A DNA stretch of 64,000 bases from Austwickia chelonae (lineage in GTDB: Bacteria > Actinomycetota > Actinomycetes > Actinomycetales > Dermatophilaceae): the NCBI RefSeq assembly GCF_003391095.1, contig NZ_CP031447.1, forward strand, positions 2,418,001 to 2,482,000, read 5' to 3'. A program made the translations under genes and the position numbers. A model generated the notes under the pieces. It had not been told where the DNA came from and ran no database searches. It worked only from the letters and a program-made list of their open reading frames with translations. Shown here one piece after another: positions 28,444 through 37,751 of this stretch (positions are counted from its first letter, which is position 1; every line of letters starts with the position of its first letter).

Positions 28444-29975
28444 TGACCCCCCGCCGGTACCTCGTGCGCGGGCTGATCTGGCTCGCGATCGTCGCCGTCC
28501 TGCTGCTGCTCGCCAGGATCGCCCACTCCTTCGTCGCCTCCGGGCGCTGGATCGGGGTCGTCCTCGCCGCGACCCTGGCCGTGGCCGTCCTGGCGGTCTA
28601 CGGCACGCGGCGGGCCGTCCCGCTGAAATATCTGCTGCCCGGCCTGGTGCTGATGCTGGCCCTGCAGATCTGGCCGATCGCCTACACCGTGGTCACCTCG
28701 GCCACGAATGCCGGTGACGGTCACGCCCTGACGAAGGCGCAGTCGATCGACACGATCGTGGCCGGCTCCGTGCACGAGGTGCCCGGCTCACCCCGCTACC
28801 GGCTCAGCGTCGCCGTCCGCTCCGGGCAGGACCCGGCGAGTGCTGCCCCGACCTATCTGCTGGTCGCCCCGGACGGCGGGCTCTTCACGGGGACATCTTC
28901 CGGGCTGAGTCCGTTGGCGGCCGATCAGGTTTCCCTCTCCGGTGGCCGGATCACCGCGGCCGAGGGCTATCACCTGCTCGATGTGCGCACGGTCAATGCG
29001 CGCAAGGATCTGGCCTCGTTCGCCGTACCGACGTCTTCGGGAGGGGGGATCAAACGGGTCGGTCTGTCCGAGGCTTTCGAGGGGCGGCCCACGATCCGGT
29101 ACGACGAGGCTGCCGACGCTCTGGTGGACACGGAGAAGGGCACCGTCTATCGGGCGCGGGACGCCCGTTGGGTCGGTGACGACGGCCAGGCGCTGCCGCA
29201 GGGGTGGAAGGAGTACGTCGGGGCCGCCAATTTCACCACGATCGCGACCGACCCGGTGCTGCGTGGCGGTTTCCTGGGGATCCTGGTCTGGAATATCGCG
29301 TTCGCGGCGTTGTCGGTGGTCCTGCAGTTCGGGGTGGGGATGCTCATCGCCCTGTTGTTGGACGACGAGCGGATCCGCGGTCGGGGGGTGATCCGTTCGA
29401 TCCTGATCCTGCCGTACGCGCTGCCCGGCTTCGTCACGGCTTTGGTCTGGTTGTCCTTGTTCAACCAGGACTACGGGCTGGTCAACGGTTTGTCGGGATG
29501 GCAGGTCGACTGGTTGGGCGATCCTGGGTGGGCGCGGGTCGCCGTCCTGGTCGCCAGCACGTGGATGGGGTTCCCCTACATGTTCCTGATCTGCACGGGG
29601 GCTTTGCAGTCGATCTCCGGGGAGGTGCTCGATGCGGCCCGGGTGGACGGTGCTTCGGGTTGGCGCACGTTGACGTCGGTGCGGCTGCCGTTGTTGTTGG
29701 TGTCGACCGGGCCGCTGTTGTTGGCCTCGTTCAGCTTCAATTTCAACAATTTCGGGTTGATCTATCTGCTCACCGGGGGTGGCCCGTTCCGGTCGGGCAA
29801 TACCACCGTTGGTTCGACCGATCTGCTCATCACCTATGCCTTCCGGTTGGCCTTCGGCGGGAGTTCGCCGAACTACGGTCTGGCGTCGGCGATCTCGCTG
29901 GTGATCTTCGCGCTGGTGGCGGCGCTGTCCTGGTTCGGTTTCCGTCGTACTGCGGCTTTGGAGGAGATCTCGTGA
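28443..29975 (+). CDS. MalF-type ABC sugar permease
   Basis: A 510-residue inner-membrane permease with N-terminal helices (about 8-30, 37-55, 60-78). A large extracytoplasmic loop of roughly 180 residues (about 85-265) recalls the MalF P2 loop. The binding-protein-dependent transport domain follows, with the EAA-like motif LDAARVDGASGWRTLTSVRLP. It should pair with the next gene to form the channel. Start and stop both overlap the neighbours (TGATG before, GTGA after). Confidence 0.9.
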   Translation: MTPRRYLVRGLIWLAIVAVLLLLARIAHSFVASGRWIGVVLAATLAVAVLAVYGTRRAVPLKYLLPGLVLMLALQIWPIAYTVVTSATNAGDGHALTKAQSIDTIVAGSVHEVPGSPRYRLSVAVRSGQDPASAAPTYLLVAPDGGLFTGTSSGLSPLAADQVSLSGGRITAAEGYHLLDVRTVNARKDLASFAVPTSSGGGIKRVGLSEAFEGRPTIRYDEAADALVDTEKGTVYRARDARWVGDDGQALPQGWKEYVGAANFTTIATDPVLRGGFLGILVWNIAFAALSVVLQFGVGMLIALLLDDERIRGRGVIRSILILPYALPGFVTALVWLSLFNQDYGLVNGLSGWQVDWLGDPGWARVAVLVASTWMGFPYMFLICTGALQSISGEVLDAARVDGASGWRTLTSVRLPLLLVSTGPLLLASFSFNFNNFGLIYLLTGGGPFRSGNTTVGSTDLLITYAFRLAFGGSSPNYGLASAISLVIFALVAALSWFGFRRTAALEEIS

Positions 29976-30847
29976 CCACGTCGACTGCCCGTCCCCGCCG
30001 CCGGCACCGTTTCCGTGGGCTGTGGTGGCGTTATCTGCTGATCGTGCTCGTCCTGGCGTGGACGCTCTTCCCGGTGGTCTTCATCGTCTCGGCGGCGGTC
30101 GATCCGGCGGGGAACCTGGTGACCAGTTCGTTGTGGCCGTCGGCGGTGTCGGCGGGCAATCTGCGTGACCTGTTGTCGAATCCGCATCATCCGTTCCTGG
30201 CGTGGTATCGCACGTCCTTGCTGGTGGCCGGGGTGGCGAGTGTGGTGACGGTGTTCTTGTCGGCGTGTGCGGCCTATGCCTTCTCCCGGTTGCGTTTCCC
30301 GGGGAGGCGTCCGGGGTTGTTCGGGCTGTTGTTGGTGCAGATGTTCCCGGCGATCCTGTCCTTCGTGGCCTTGTACGGCACCTTCGCGGCCTTGGGCGAT
30401 GCGGTCCCGGCGTTGGGGCTGGGCACTCCGGCCGGGTTGATCCTGGCCTATCTGGGTGGGGCGATGGGCGCCAATGTGTGGCTGTTGAAGGGTTATTTCG
30501 ACACCCTGCCGCGGGAGCTCGACGAGGCCGCGGTGCTGGACGGTTGTTCCCATCTGCGGATCTTCCTCGACATCACGTTGCGCTTGGCCCGGCCGATCCT
30601 GGTCACCGTGCTGATGGTGTCCTTCGTGTCGGTGTACAGCGAGTTCCTCCTGGCCGGGATCTTCCTGACCGACCCGGACCGGCAGACCCTCGCCGTGGGG
30701 CTGAATGCGATGTTGCGCGCCGACCGCAACCAGTACCTGGGCCAGTTCGCCGCCGGGGCCCTGTTGGCTTCGGCGCCGGTGGTCCTGATCTATCTCGCTT
30801 TCCAGAGGCAGCTCGTCTCCGGTCTGACCCAAGGGAGCACCAAATGA
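29972..30847 (+). CDS. MalG-type ABC sugar permease
   Basis: A 291-residue permease with six hydrophobic segments. The cytoplasmic EAA loop, LPRELDEAAVLDGCSHLRIF, docks the ATPase. The GTG at 29972 overlaps the malF-like stop by 4 nt, which sets the start although the frame is open upstream. No ATP-binding subunit is encoded in the operon, so a shared MsiK-type ATPase from elsewhere probably drives the importer; that is inference from actinobacterial precedent. Confidence 0.9.
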   Translation: MTTSTARPRRRHRFRGLWWRYLLIVLVLAWTLFPVVFIVSAAVDPAGNLVTSSLWPSAVSAGNLRDLLSNPHHPFLAWYRTSLLVAGVASVVTVFLSACAAYAFSRLRFPGRRPGLFGLLLVQMFPAILSFVALYGTFAALGDAVPALGLGTPAGLILAYLGGAMGANVWLLKGYFDTLPRELDEAAVLDGCSHLRIFLDITLRLARPILVTVLMVSFVSVYSEFLLAGIFLTDPDRQTLAVGLNAMLRADRNQYLGQFAAGALLASAPVVLIYLAFQRQLVSGLTQGSTK

Positions 30848-32700
30848 GTCGGGAATCCGTGCTCGATCTGCCGCACCACGACGGGTCGATGTTGTACGTC
30901 GACGACCCGCATCCGGTGATCGGAGGCCGGGTGACGGTGCGGCTGCGGGTGCCTCGTCCAGTCGGCGGGGAGCCCGAGGTCGCGGAGGTGCATGTGCGGA
31001 CCACCCGGGATGCCGAGCCCTTCTTCGTGACGGCGTCGGTGGCTCTGCGTACCGACACCGATGTCTGGTGGTCGGTGACCCTGCCGGTGGTGAACCCGGT
31101 CACCCATTACCGTTTCCTGGTCCACGGTGGGCGTTGGGGGTATGCCTGGGTGAATGGCACCGGTGTGCATCGGCGGGATGTGCCGGATGTCGCCGACTTC
31201 CGGGTGGTCGCCGCGAGCGCGCCACCGTCGTGGGCGCGGGAGGCCGTGGTGTACCAGATCTTTCCCGACCGGTACGCCCGTTCCCCCGGGGCCGACCTTC
31301 GCGGTGCGCCGTCGTGGGCCGAGCCGGCCGGTTGGGGCGATCCGGTCGAGTCCGGTGAGCGGGCGTCGGCGCAGTTCTTCGGTGGTGATCTGGACGGGAT
31401 CACCGCGCATCTGGACGATGTCGTCGAGTTGGGCGCCACTGTCCTCTATCTGACGCCGTTCTTCCCGGCGACCTCCTGTCACCGGTACGACGCGACCTCC
31501 TTCGACACGGTGGATCCGTTGTTGGGCGGGCCGGAGGCGCTGGCCCGGTTGACCCGGGCGGCCCACGACCGGGGGCTGCGGGTGATCGGTGATCTGACCA
31601 CCAATCACACCGGTGATCGGCACGACTGGTTCCTCACGGCGTTGGAGCGGCCGGGCAGTCCCGAGCACGGCTTCTACCGGTTCGGCGCGGACGGCGCCCC
31701 GGTGTGCTGGTTGGACGTGCCGTCGTTGCCGAAGCTCGACCACGGCTCGCCCGAGCTGGCCCGGCGGTTCTTCGGCCCGGACGGGGTCGTGCAGCGGTGG
31801 TTGCGACCGCCGTACGAACTGGACGGGTGGCGGGTCGACGTCGCGAACATGACGGGTCGTCTGGGGGTGGAGGACCGTTACGACCAGGTGCAGCGGGCGA
31901 TGCGGGCTGCGGTCGAGGCGGCCCGTCCGGACGGTTTGCTCGTCGCCGAGCACTGTCATGACCTGTCCGGTGACCTGTACGGCGACGGCTGGCACGGGGC
32001 GATGAACTATGCGGGGTTCACCCGGCCGTTGTGGACCTGGCTGCACGATCCGCAGCGGGCGCCTTCCTTCCTGGGGTTGCCGGTGGCGGTGCCTCGGTTG
32101 GGTGGGGCCGAGGTGGCGGCGACGATGGCCGATTTCGGGGCGCAGCTGCCCTGGGCGGCGCGGGCGGCGTCCTTCAATCTGGCCGGTTCGCACGACACCA
32201 CCCGCATCCACACCCTGGTCGGGGGTGATCCTGCCCTGGTGGAGGTCGCGGTGGGGTTGGTGGTGGCGATGCCGGGGATCCCGATGATCACCTACGGTGA
32301 CGAGGTCGGCATGCCGGGCCGTTTCGGGGAGGACGGGCGTCGTCCGATGCCCTGGGAGCAGGCAGAGCTGTGGTCGGCGGGTGTGCGGGAGGCCTTCCGT
32401 TCGCTCATCGCGGCCCGTCGTGCCAGTCGAGCTTTGCAGGTCGGCGGCCTGCGGGTGGTCCATGCCGAGGAGGATGCGCTGGTCTTCCTGCGGGAGAGCG
32501 ACACCGAGTGTGCATTGGTGCATTGCGCGCGGGCCGGGCATGCGCCGGTGGAGTTGCCGGTGCACCGGCTGCCCGGTCTGGCCGAGGGTCGGGTGCTGCA
32601 CGGGCGGGCACCGTCGTGGGAGGCGGGTCGGGTCTTCGTCGGGGCGGCCGGGCCGCAGGTCGACATCTGGGTATGGCCTGTCGCGCAGCAAGGCCGTTGA
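30844..32700 (+). CDS. Cytoplasmic GH13 enzyme, cyclomaltodextrinase/neopullulanase-like
   Basis: A 618-residue enzyme without a signal peptide. The N-terminal 125 residues look like the beta-sandwich of the cyclomaltodextrinase/neopullulanase group (THYRFLVHGGRWGYAWVNG). The catalytic GH13 domain starts at VVYQIFPDRYAR. Catalytic residues are Asp332 (GWRVDVANM), Glu369 (VAEHCHD) and Asp451 (GSHDTTR). It probably opens imported cyclodextrins or trims maltodextrins. The ATG overlaps the permease stop (ATGA), making it the last gene of the operon. Confidence 0.88.
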   Translation: MSRESVLDLPHHDGSMLYVDDPHPVIGGRVTVRLRVPRPVGGEPEVAEVHVRTTRDAEPFFVTASVALRTDTDVWWSVTLPVVNPVTHYRFLVHGGRWGYAWVNGTGVHRRDVPDVADFRVVAASAPPSWAREAVVYQIFPDRYARSPGADLRGAPSWAEPAGWGDPVESGERASAQFFGGDLDGITAHLDDVVELGATVLYLTPFFPATSCHRYDATSFDTVDPLLGGPEALARLTRAAHDRGLRVIGDLTTNHTGDRHDWFLTALERPGSPEHGFYRFGADGAPVCWLDVPSLPKLDHGSPELARRFFGPDGVVQRWLRPPYELDGWRVDVANMTGRLGVEDRYDQVQRAMRAAVEAARPDGLLVAEHCHDLSGDLYGDGWHGAMNYAGFTRPLWTWLHDPQRAPSFLGLPVAVPRLGGAEVAATMADFGAQLPWAARAASFNLAGSHDTTRIHTLVGGDPALVEVAVGLVVAMPGIPMITYGDEVGMPGRFGEDGRRPMPWEQAELWSAGVREAFRSLIAARRASRALQVGGLRVVHAEEDALVFLRESDTECALVHCARAGHAPVELPVHRLPGLAEGRVLHGRAPSWEAGRVFVGAAGPQVDIWVWPVAQQGR

Positions 32701-32740
32701 CCTCTGTCGGAAGTTCTCCGGCACGGTAGGGTCGACCAGC

Positions 32741-34018
32741 GTGATCGATGTCGTGGGTGTGGGTGCCGGTGGGCTGCCCGGGGCGGGTTCCCCGGAGCGG
32801 GTCCTGATCGACGAGGCGGAGGTGGTCCTCGGCGGTCGACGTCACCTGGACCTGCTCCCGGAAGGCCATCGCGCGGTGCGTCGCCCGTGGCCGAGCCCGT
32901 TGCGGGCCGGGCTGCCCGGTCTGCTGCGTGAGGTCGAGGGTCGGCGGGTGGTGGTGCTGGCCAGTGGCGACCCACTGGTGTCTGGGGTGGGGAGCACCCT
33001 GGTCGACCTGGTGGGGGCGCAGTCGGTGCGGGTCCATCCGGCGGTGTCCTCGGCGACGCTGGCCCGGGCGCGTCACGGATGGTCGGCGGAGTCCTGTGAC
33101 GTGGTGACCGTGGTGGGGCGTGGTGTGGGGCGTCTGCGCCGTGACCTGGCCCCCGGGGCCCGGCTGGTGGTGTTGCTGTCCGGCCCGGAGGATGTCGCGC
33201 GGGTCGCGCAGCTCGCGGTCGAGGAGGGCTACGGTCCGAGCCGGTTGACGGTGTGGGGGCGGTTGGGCAGCGCGGAGGAGTCCCGACACGAGGGCACCGC
33301 CGCGCAGTGGGCGTCGTCCCCGCCGGAGGGGCTTGCGGCATTGTGTCTGCTGACCGTCGAGGCGGCCGCCGCTGCCGGGGCTGCGGTGCGGTCGGTGGTG
33401 CCGGGCCTGCCGGACGATGTTTTCGAGAACGACGGCCAGCTGACGAAGCGGCACATCCGGGCGACGGCGATCGCGCATCTGGCGCCGACGCCGGGAGCCT
33501 TGTTGTGGGATCTGGGGGCCGGGGCCGGGTCGATCGGGATCGAGTGGGCCCGTCAGCATCCCCGCAACCGGGTGGTCTCGGTGGAACGTCATCCGGACCG
33601 GTTCGCCCGCATCGTGCGCAATGCGGACCGGCTCGGCGTGGGCTCGCAGGTGACGGTGCTGCAGGCGGCGGTCGCCGAGGTCCTGCTGGGTGACCCGGTC
33701 GCTGCCGAGCTGGCCGCTCGGGCACCGGAGGCGGTCTTCATCGGCGGGGGCGCCCGGGAGGAGATCGTCGAAGCGGCGTACGAGGCGCTGCTCCCCGGCG
33801 GGCGACTGGTGGTGCACGGCGTCACCGCGGAGACCGAGACCTTGGCCGTGGCGGCGTACCGGCGGTGGGGTGGGGATCTGGCTCGTATCGCCGTGGAGAC
33901 CGCCGAACCGATCGGTGGTTACATCGGGTGGTCGCCGTCGCGCACCGTCGTGCAGTGGAGCACGGTGAAGTCCGTTCCGTCCGGGTCGGCCGACCCTGCT
34001 TCCGAGGAGATCGCATGA
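32741..34018 (+). CDS. cobL: Precorrin-6Y C5,15-methyltransferase (decarboxylating), CbiE-CbiT fusion
   Basis: A 425-residue two-domain enzyme. The N-terminal CbiE-like methylase (VVGVGAGGLPGAGSPERVLI, then VVVLASGDPLVSGVG) and the C-terminal CbiT-like Rossmann methylase (LLWDLGAGAGSIGIEWAR, then FIGGGAREEIVEAAYEAL) methylate C5 and C15 and decarboxylate precorrin-6B. The GTG start at 32741 lies 8 bp after a TAGGGT -10-like box, so the message may be leaderless; it is 40 bp after the GH13 gene, so read-through is also possible. The stop overlaps cobM (ATGA). Confidence 0.93.
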   Translation: MIDVVGVGAGGLPGAGSPERVLIDEAEVVLGGRRHLDLLPEGHRAVRRPWPSPLRAGLPGLLREVEGRRVVVLASGDPLVSGVGSTLVDLVGAQSVRVHPAVSSATLARARHGWSAESCDVVTVVGRGVGRLRRDLAPGARLVVLLSGPEDVARVAQLAVEEGYGPSRLTVWGRLGSAEESRHEGTAAQWASSPPEGLAALCLLTVEAAAAAGAAVRSVVPGLPDDVFENDGQLTKRHIRATAIAHLAPTPGALLWDLGAGAGSIGIEWARQHPRNRVVSVERHPDRFARIVRNADRLGVGSQVTVLQAAVAEVLLGDPVAAELAARAPEAVFIGGGAREEIVEAAYEALLPGGRLVVHGVTAETETLAVAAYRRWGGDLARIAVETAEPIGGYIGWSPSRTVVQWSTVKSVPSGSADPASEEIA

Positions 34019-34782
34019 CCGTCCATTTCATCGGCGCCGGGCCGGGCGCGGCCGACCTGTTGACCTTGCGGGCGGTGCGCCTGCTGGAGACCTCTCCGGT
34101 GTGTCTGTACGCCGGCACCTATGTCACCGAGGACGTGCTGAGCCACTGCCCCGACGGTGTCGAGCTGGTCGACACGCAGGGCTTGGACCTGGACCAGATC
34201 ATCGGGTGCCTGGTGGACGCCCACGAGCGCGGCCTGGACGTGGCCCGGCTGTGTTCGGGTGACCCGTCGATCTATTCGGCGGTCGCCGAGCAGGGCCGGC
34301 GGTTGGACCGGGCCGGGGTGCCCTGGGATGTCACCCCGGGGGTACCGGCCTATGCGGCCGCCGCGGCGCTGCTGACCCGGGAGTTGACGGTCCCGGAGGT
34401 GACGCAGAGCGTGGTGCTCACCCGGACCCACCAGGTGTCCACGCAGATCCCCGAACGCGAATCGTTGGCCGCCTTCGCGGCGACCCGGGCGACCTTGGTG
34501 CTGCACCTGTCGATCCGGCACGTCCGTCGCCTCGCCGGAGAGCTGGTCGGCGACTACGGCGCGGGCTGCCCGGTGGCCGTGGTCTCCCGGGCGGAACAGC
34601 CCGACGAGCTGGTGCTGCGCGGCACCTTGGCCGATATCGCCGACCAGGTCGAGGCCGAGGGGCTGCGGCAGGCCGCCATCATCATCGTCGGCTGGGCGTT
34701 GGACGCCGAAGGGTTCGTGGAGTCACACCTGTACTCCGACCGCTGCCGGGCTGGGGCACCGACGGCTGCGCCGGGACAGTAG
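34015..34782 (+). CDS. cobM: Precorrin-4 C11-methyltransferase
   Basis: A 255-residue SAM-dependent methylase of the aerobic corrin pathway. Family marks are VHFIGAGPGAADLLTLRAVR, CLYAGTYVTEDVLSHCP, RLCSGDPSIYSAVAEQ and VTPGVPAYAAAAALL. The length matches CobM/CbiF. Its ATG overlaps the cobL stop by 4 nt, so the two are translationally coupled. Confidence 0.94.
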   Translation: MTVHFIGAGPGAADLLTLRAVRLLETSPVCLYAGTYVTEDVLSHCPDGVELVDTQGLDLDQIIGCLVDAHERGLDVARLCSGDPSIYSAVAEQGRRLDRAGVPWDVTPGVPAYAAAAALLTRELTVPEVTQSVVLTRTHQVSTQIPERESLAAFAATRATLVLHLSIRHVRRLAGELVGDYGAGCPVAVVSRAEQPDELVLRGTLADIADQVEAEGLRQAAIIIVGWALDAEGFVESHLYSDRCRAGAPTAAPGQ

Positions 34783-34800
34783 CCGCCGGACCCGGCGACA

Positions 34801-34814
34801 CGGGCGCACGCCCG
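34801..34814. terminator. Possible terminator between cobM and the GNAT gene
   Basis: A perfect 6-bp hairpin, CGGGCG-CA-CGCCCG, lies in the 41-bp gap between convergent genes. Confidence 0.4.
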
Positions 34815-34823
34815 GGCGAGGAA

Positions 34824-35306
34824 TCACCGACGGACCATGCGCCGTTCCCCACCGACCGGATCGGAACGGGACCCACCGTCGTACCGGAAACCTTGCCGCT
34901 CGTAGAAGCCAACAGCCCGTTCGTTACCGTCCAGCACCCACAGGTACGCCGGAGCCGCACCGATCGCCGTGTCGAGCAAGGCGTAGCCGACCCCCGTCCC
35001 GTACTTGGCGGCACGCACGTAGAGGGCGTGCACCTCACGCTCCGGCAGGTCCGGGGAACGGTCGTCGCGACCCGGGCCGACGCTGATGAAACCGGCCAGC
35101 GCGCCGTCGGGCTCCTGTGCGACGAAAATGGTGCTGGAGCTGCCCGTCAGGATCGTGCGCCACTTGTCGATCCGCGCGCTGCGTCCTTCCCGCCTCTCCG
35201 CCAGGACAGCGGCGTCGATGAGACCGGAATATGCCTCCTCCCATACCTTCAGATGAAGATCGGTCAGCGCCTCAGCATCCTCGGGAACCGCAGCTCGGAC
35301 GTACAT
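34824..35306 (-). CDS. GNAT-family N-acetyltransferase
   Basis: A 160-residue acetyltransferase. The acetyl-CoA-binding region is VHALYVRAAKYGTGVGYALL, where the usual Q/RxxGxG/A motif reads KYGTGVG. It is followed by LWVLDGNERAVGFYERQGF, the characteristic end of small-molecule or RimI-like GNATs. The substrate is unknown. It is convergent with cobM and divergent from the next GNAT gene, to which it is not closely similar. Confidence 0.85.
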   Translation of the reverse strand: MYVRAAVPEDAEALTDLHLKVWEEAYSGLIDAAVLAERREGRSARIDKWRTILTGSSSTIFVAQEPDGALAGFISVGPGRDDRSPDLPEREVHALYVRAAKYGTGVGYALLDTAIGAAPAYLWVLDGNERAVGFYERQGFRYDGGSRSDPVGGERRMVRR

Positions 35307-35432
35307 TTCGGGATCGTAACAGGGGTCTCCTTAGGCAAACTCCGTATGAGACGTCCACCAACTGTGCCCACCCCGTGCTTCGGAAGCACAGTCCCGGTGG
35401 CGGCGCGGCCCGGCGCATGTCTTGATGGGGGC

Positions 35433-36011
35433 ATGTCCTTCGAGACCCACTCTTTGTCGCCGGAGCGGTTCGACGACTTCGCCGATGTGGTCAACCCGAA
35501 CCGGCGGGCGACCCATTGCTGGTGCGTCCTGCACCGGTTGCGGTCCAGTGACATCGACATGCTCGGTGGGGGCGATCGGGAACAGGCGATGCGGGCCCTG
35601 TGCGAACAACCGACAGCGCCGGGCGTGGTCGGCTATGCCGACGGCACACCGGTGGGTTGGTGTCATGTCGGTCCGCGGGCGGCCATGCCGAAACTGGTCG
35701 CCTCGTCCCGGATCGTCGCCCTCGACGATCTGCCGGTGTGGAGCATCATCTGCACGGTGATCCGCGGTGGGCATCGGCGGCGCGGCTACACCACCGACCT
35801 GTTGGAGGGCGCGGTCGCGCATGCCTTCGAGCATGGGGCTCCCGCGGTGGAGGCCTATCCGGTGGACGCCGAGGGCGGTCGGATCGACGTGACGATGGCT
35901 TTCGTCGGCACTCGGGCGATGTTCGAGAAGGCCGATTTCGAGGTCGTCGGGCGGACGGCTGCCATCGCCTCGGGGCGTCCTCGGCTGGTGATGCGCCGGT
36001 TCCCGGAGTGA
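35433..36011 (+). CDS. GNAT-family N-acetyltransferase
   Basis: A 192-residue GNAT-like protein. The acetyl-CoA loop is RGGHRRRGYTTDLLEGAVAHA, and the end has FVGTRAMFEKADFEVVGRT. The Cys/Trp-rich start (NRRATHCWCVLHRLRS) recalls a group of uncharacterised actinobacterial acetyltransferases. The start was set at the ATG at 35433; the frame is open upstream to 34893, but that part overlaps the other GNAT gene and reads as low-complexity. The ribosome site (ATGGGGG) is weak. Confidence 0.8.
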   Translation: MSFETHSLSPERFDDFADVVNPNRRATHCWCVLHRLRSSDIDMLGGGDREQAMRALCEQPTAPGVVGYADGTPVGWCHVGPRAAMPKLVASSRIVALDDLPVWSIICTVIRGGHRRRGYTTDLLEGAVAHAFEHGAPAVEAYPVDAEGGRIDVTMAFVGTRAMFEKADFEVVGRTAAIASGRPRLVMRRFPE

Positions 36012-36193
36012 TCTCCAGAACTTCGATTGGGGTCGTCGTGATCCACGGTGGAGTCCGTCGGCGTCTCCTGCTGGGCAGGGCGCGGCCGTCCACGCTGCAA
36101 GAACGTGAAGATCACCACAGTCTGAGGTCGTGAATGCCACACTGAGGCCCGTATTGCGTGGATGATCTTTTTTGACGCATTTCAGGAGGCCTC

Positions 36194-37708
36194 ATGCTCC
36201 AACGTTCGTATGCGGTCGCGGCAGCCATCGCCGTCGTCATCCCTGTCTTGTCGACGACACCGTCCGCCGTGGCCGGGCCTGCCACAGCCCGGTCGGTCGC
36301 CGCATCAGGCACAGCGTCCGACGCCGATACGGCCGTCGAGCCGACTTCTGTCGTCGATGTCCTCGGCAAAGGTGCCGCCGGTGAATACCTCCGGGACACT
36401 TCCGGACGGCAGGTGATCCTGCGCGGTTTCAACACCGACGGCCGGGTGAAGGTCGCCGACGACTGCATGCCGCGCTACACGGAGAAGGACATCGCCAAAG
36501 AACGTCACGACATGGGCACGAACGCGGTGCGGCTCCTGCTGCAATGGCGGTGCGTCGAGCCCTCCCCGAATGTCTACGACGACACCTATCTCGACCGGGT
36601 CGAGAAACTCGTGGCCGCTTACAACGCCCACGGCATGACCGTGATGCTGGACATGCACCAGGACGTCTACAGTGTGGCCGCCACCCCGGGTAGCACCGCC
36701 GGGAACGGAGCCCCCGCCTGGGCGACCCACATGGACGGGCTTCCCGTGCCGGCGAAGAAACAGTGGTGGGAGTACTACGTCACCCCCGGTGTCACCCGCG
36801 CCTGGGACAATTTCTGGAACAAGTTCGACAACCACCCCGAACTCGCCGACCATTACGCGCGGATGTGGGGGAAGGTCGCTTCCCGTTTCGCGGGGAACAA
36901 GGGAGTCGTCGGCTACGACCTCATGAACGAGCCGTACACCGGGAATTCCCTACCGACCGTGGTCGAACGTGGCCCGTTGAGCACCCTGTACCAGAAATGC
37001 GTCGATGAGATCCGCAAGGCTGACCAGGACAGTTGGGTCTTCGTCGAACCGGTCGCCTTCGGCGCGAACTTCGGCCGGATCACCGCCTTGCAGAAGATCG
37101 TCGATCCTCGGGCTGCGAAACCGAAGATCGCCTACGCACCGCACTTGTACCCCCTCGGCAGTGAAGGCGGCCTGTCCGAGCTGTCGTTGCCTCTGACCGA
37201 ATCCGTCCTGGCCACCTGGCAGGCTCAGGTGCGTGATCAGGCTCGCAGGCTCTCCCCGGACAACTCCACCGTGCCGATCATGCTGGGCGAATTCGGCCTG
37301 AACACCACGAAGTCCGGGTCGATCCAGTACGTGGAGAATGTTCTCGCGATGATCGGCGAGATGGGCGGCGGAGCGTTCTACTACTCCTCTGACCTAGGTC
37401 CTTGGGGTCCCTACGATGACGCCGGCCAGCCGCGGAATCTGCGCGACACCATGGCCAACTGCTACGTGCCGGTCGCGGCGGGCCGGATCGTTTTCCAGTC
37501 CACCGCACCGAAACGGTGCGTCATGGAGATCGATGCCACTACGGGCCTCAGCCAGGTCTACCTGCCGCGTGACACCTTCGAGAGCGTGCAGGTGACCGGC
37601 GCGACGATCCGTGGCTGGGACAAGAAGACCCGCACCCTGCTCATCGAGATCCCTCCAGGCGAAGGGCGGCGAGTCACGGTCGACGCCGGCGGAAAGTTCT
37701 TCCTCTGA
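36194..37708 (+). CDS. Secreted GH5 glycoside hydrolase, endoglycoceramidase-like
   Basis: A 504-residue exported enzyme. The signal peptide is at about residues 1-27 (hydrophobic core, PSAVA cleavage region). The GH5 barrel carries the acid/base Glu246 in DLMNEPY and the nucleophile Glu366 in MLGEFGL. Other marks are NAVRLLLQWRCVEPSP and MLDMHQDVY, typical of the endoglycoceramidase branch that cleaves the glycan-ceramide bond of glycosphingolipids. A beta-sandwich-like C-terminus follows (about 415-504). AGGAGG precedes the ATG. Such an enzyme would fit an animal-associated actinomycete, but the substrate is inferred. Confidence 0.85.
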   Translation: MLQRSYAVAAAIAVVIPVLSTTPSAVAGPATARSVAASGTASDADTAVEPTSVVDVLGKGAAGEYLRDTSGRQVILRGFNTDGRVKVADDCMPRYTEKDIAKERHDMGTNAVRLLLQWRCVEPSPNVYDDTYLDRVEKLVAAYNAHGMTVMLDMHQDVYSVAATPGSTAGNGAPAWATHMDGLPVPAKKQWWEYYVTPGVTRAWDNFWNKFDNHPELADHYARMWGKVASRFAGNKGVVGYDLMNEPYTGNSLPTVVERGPLSTLYQKCVDEIRKADQDSWVFVEPVAFGANFGRITALQKIVDPRAAKPKIAYAPHLYPLGSEGGLSELSLPLTESVLATWQAQVRDQARRLSPDNSTVPIMLGEFGLNTTKSGSIQYVENVLAMIGEMGGGAFYYSSDLGPWGPYDDAGQPRNLRDTMANCYVPVAAGRIVFQSTAPKRCVMEIDATTGLSQVYLPRDTFESVQVTGATIRGWDKKTRTLLIEIPPGEGRRVTVDAGGKFFL

Positions 37709-37751
37709 GCCGCAGCCCGGAACGCAGGGGCGTCGGCTGCTGCGTCCGCGC

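Noticed and set aside
30202-30843. A long upstream in-frame extension of the cytoplasmic GH13 gene
   Set aside because: It overlaps the MalG-like permease in another frame; the ATGA overlap at 30844 and the start of homology fix the real start.
32697-32732. TTGACC and TAGGGT as a full promoter for cobL
   Set aside because: The spacer would be 24 bp, too long; only the -10-like box is kept as a remark.
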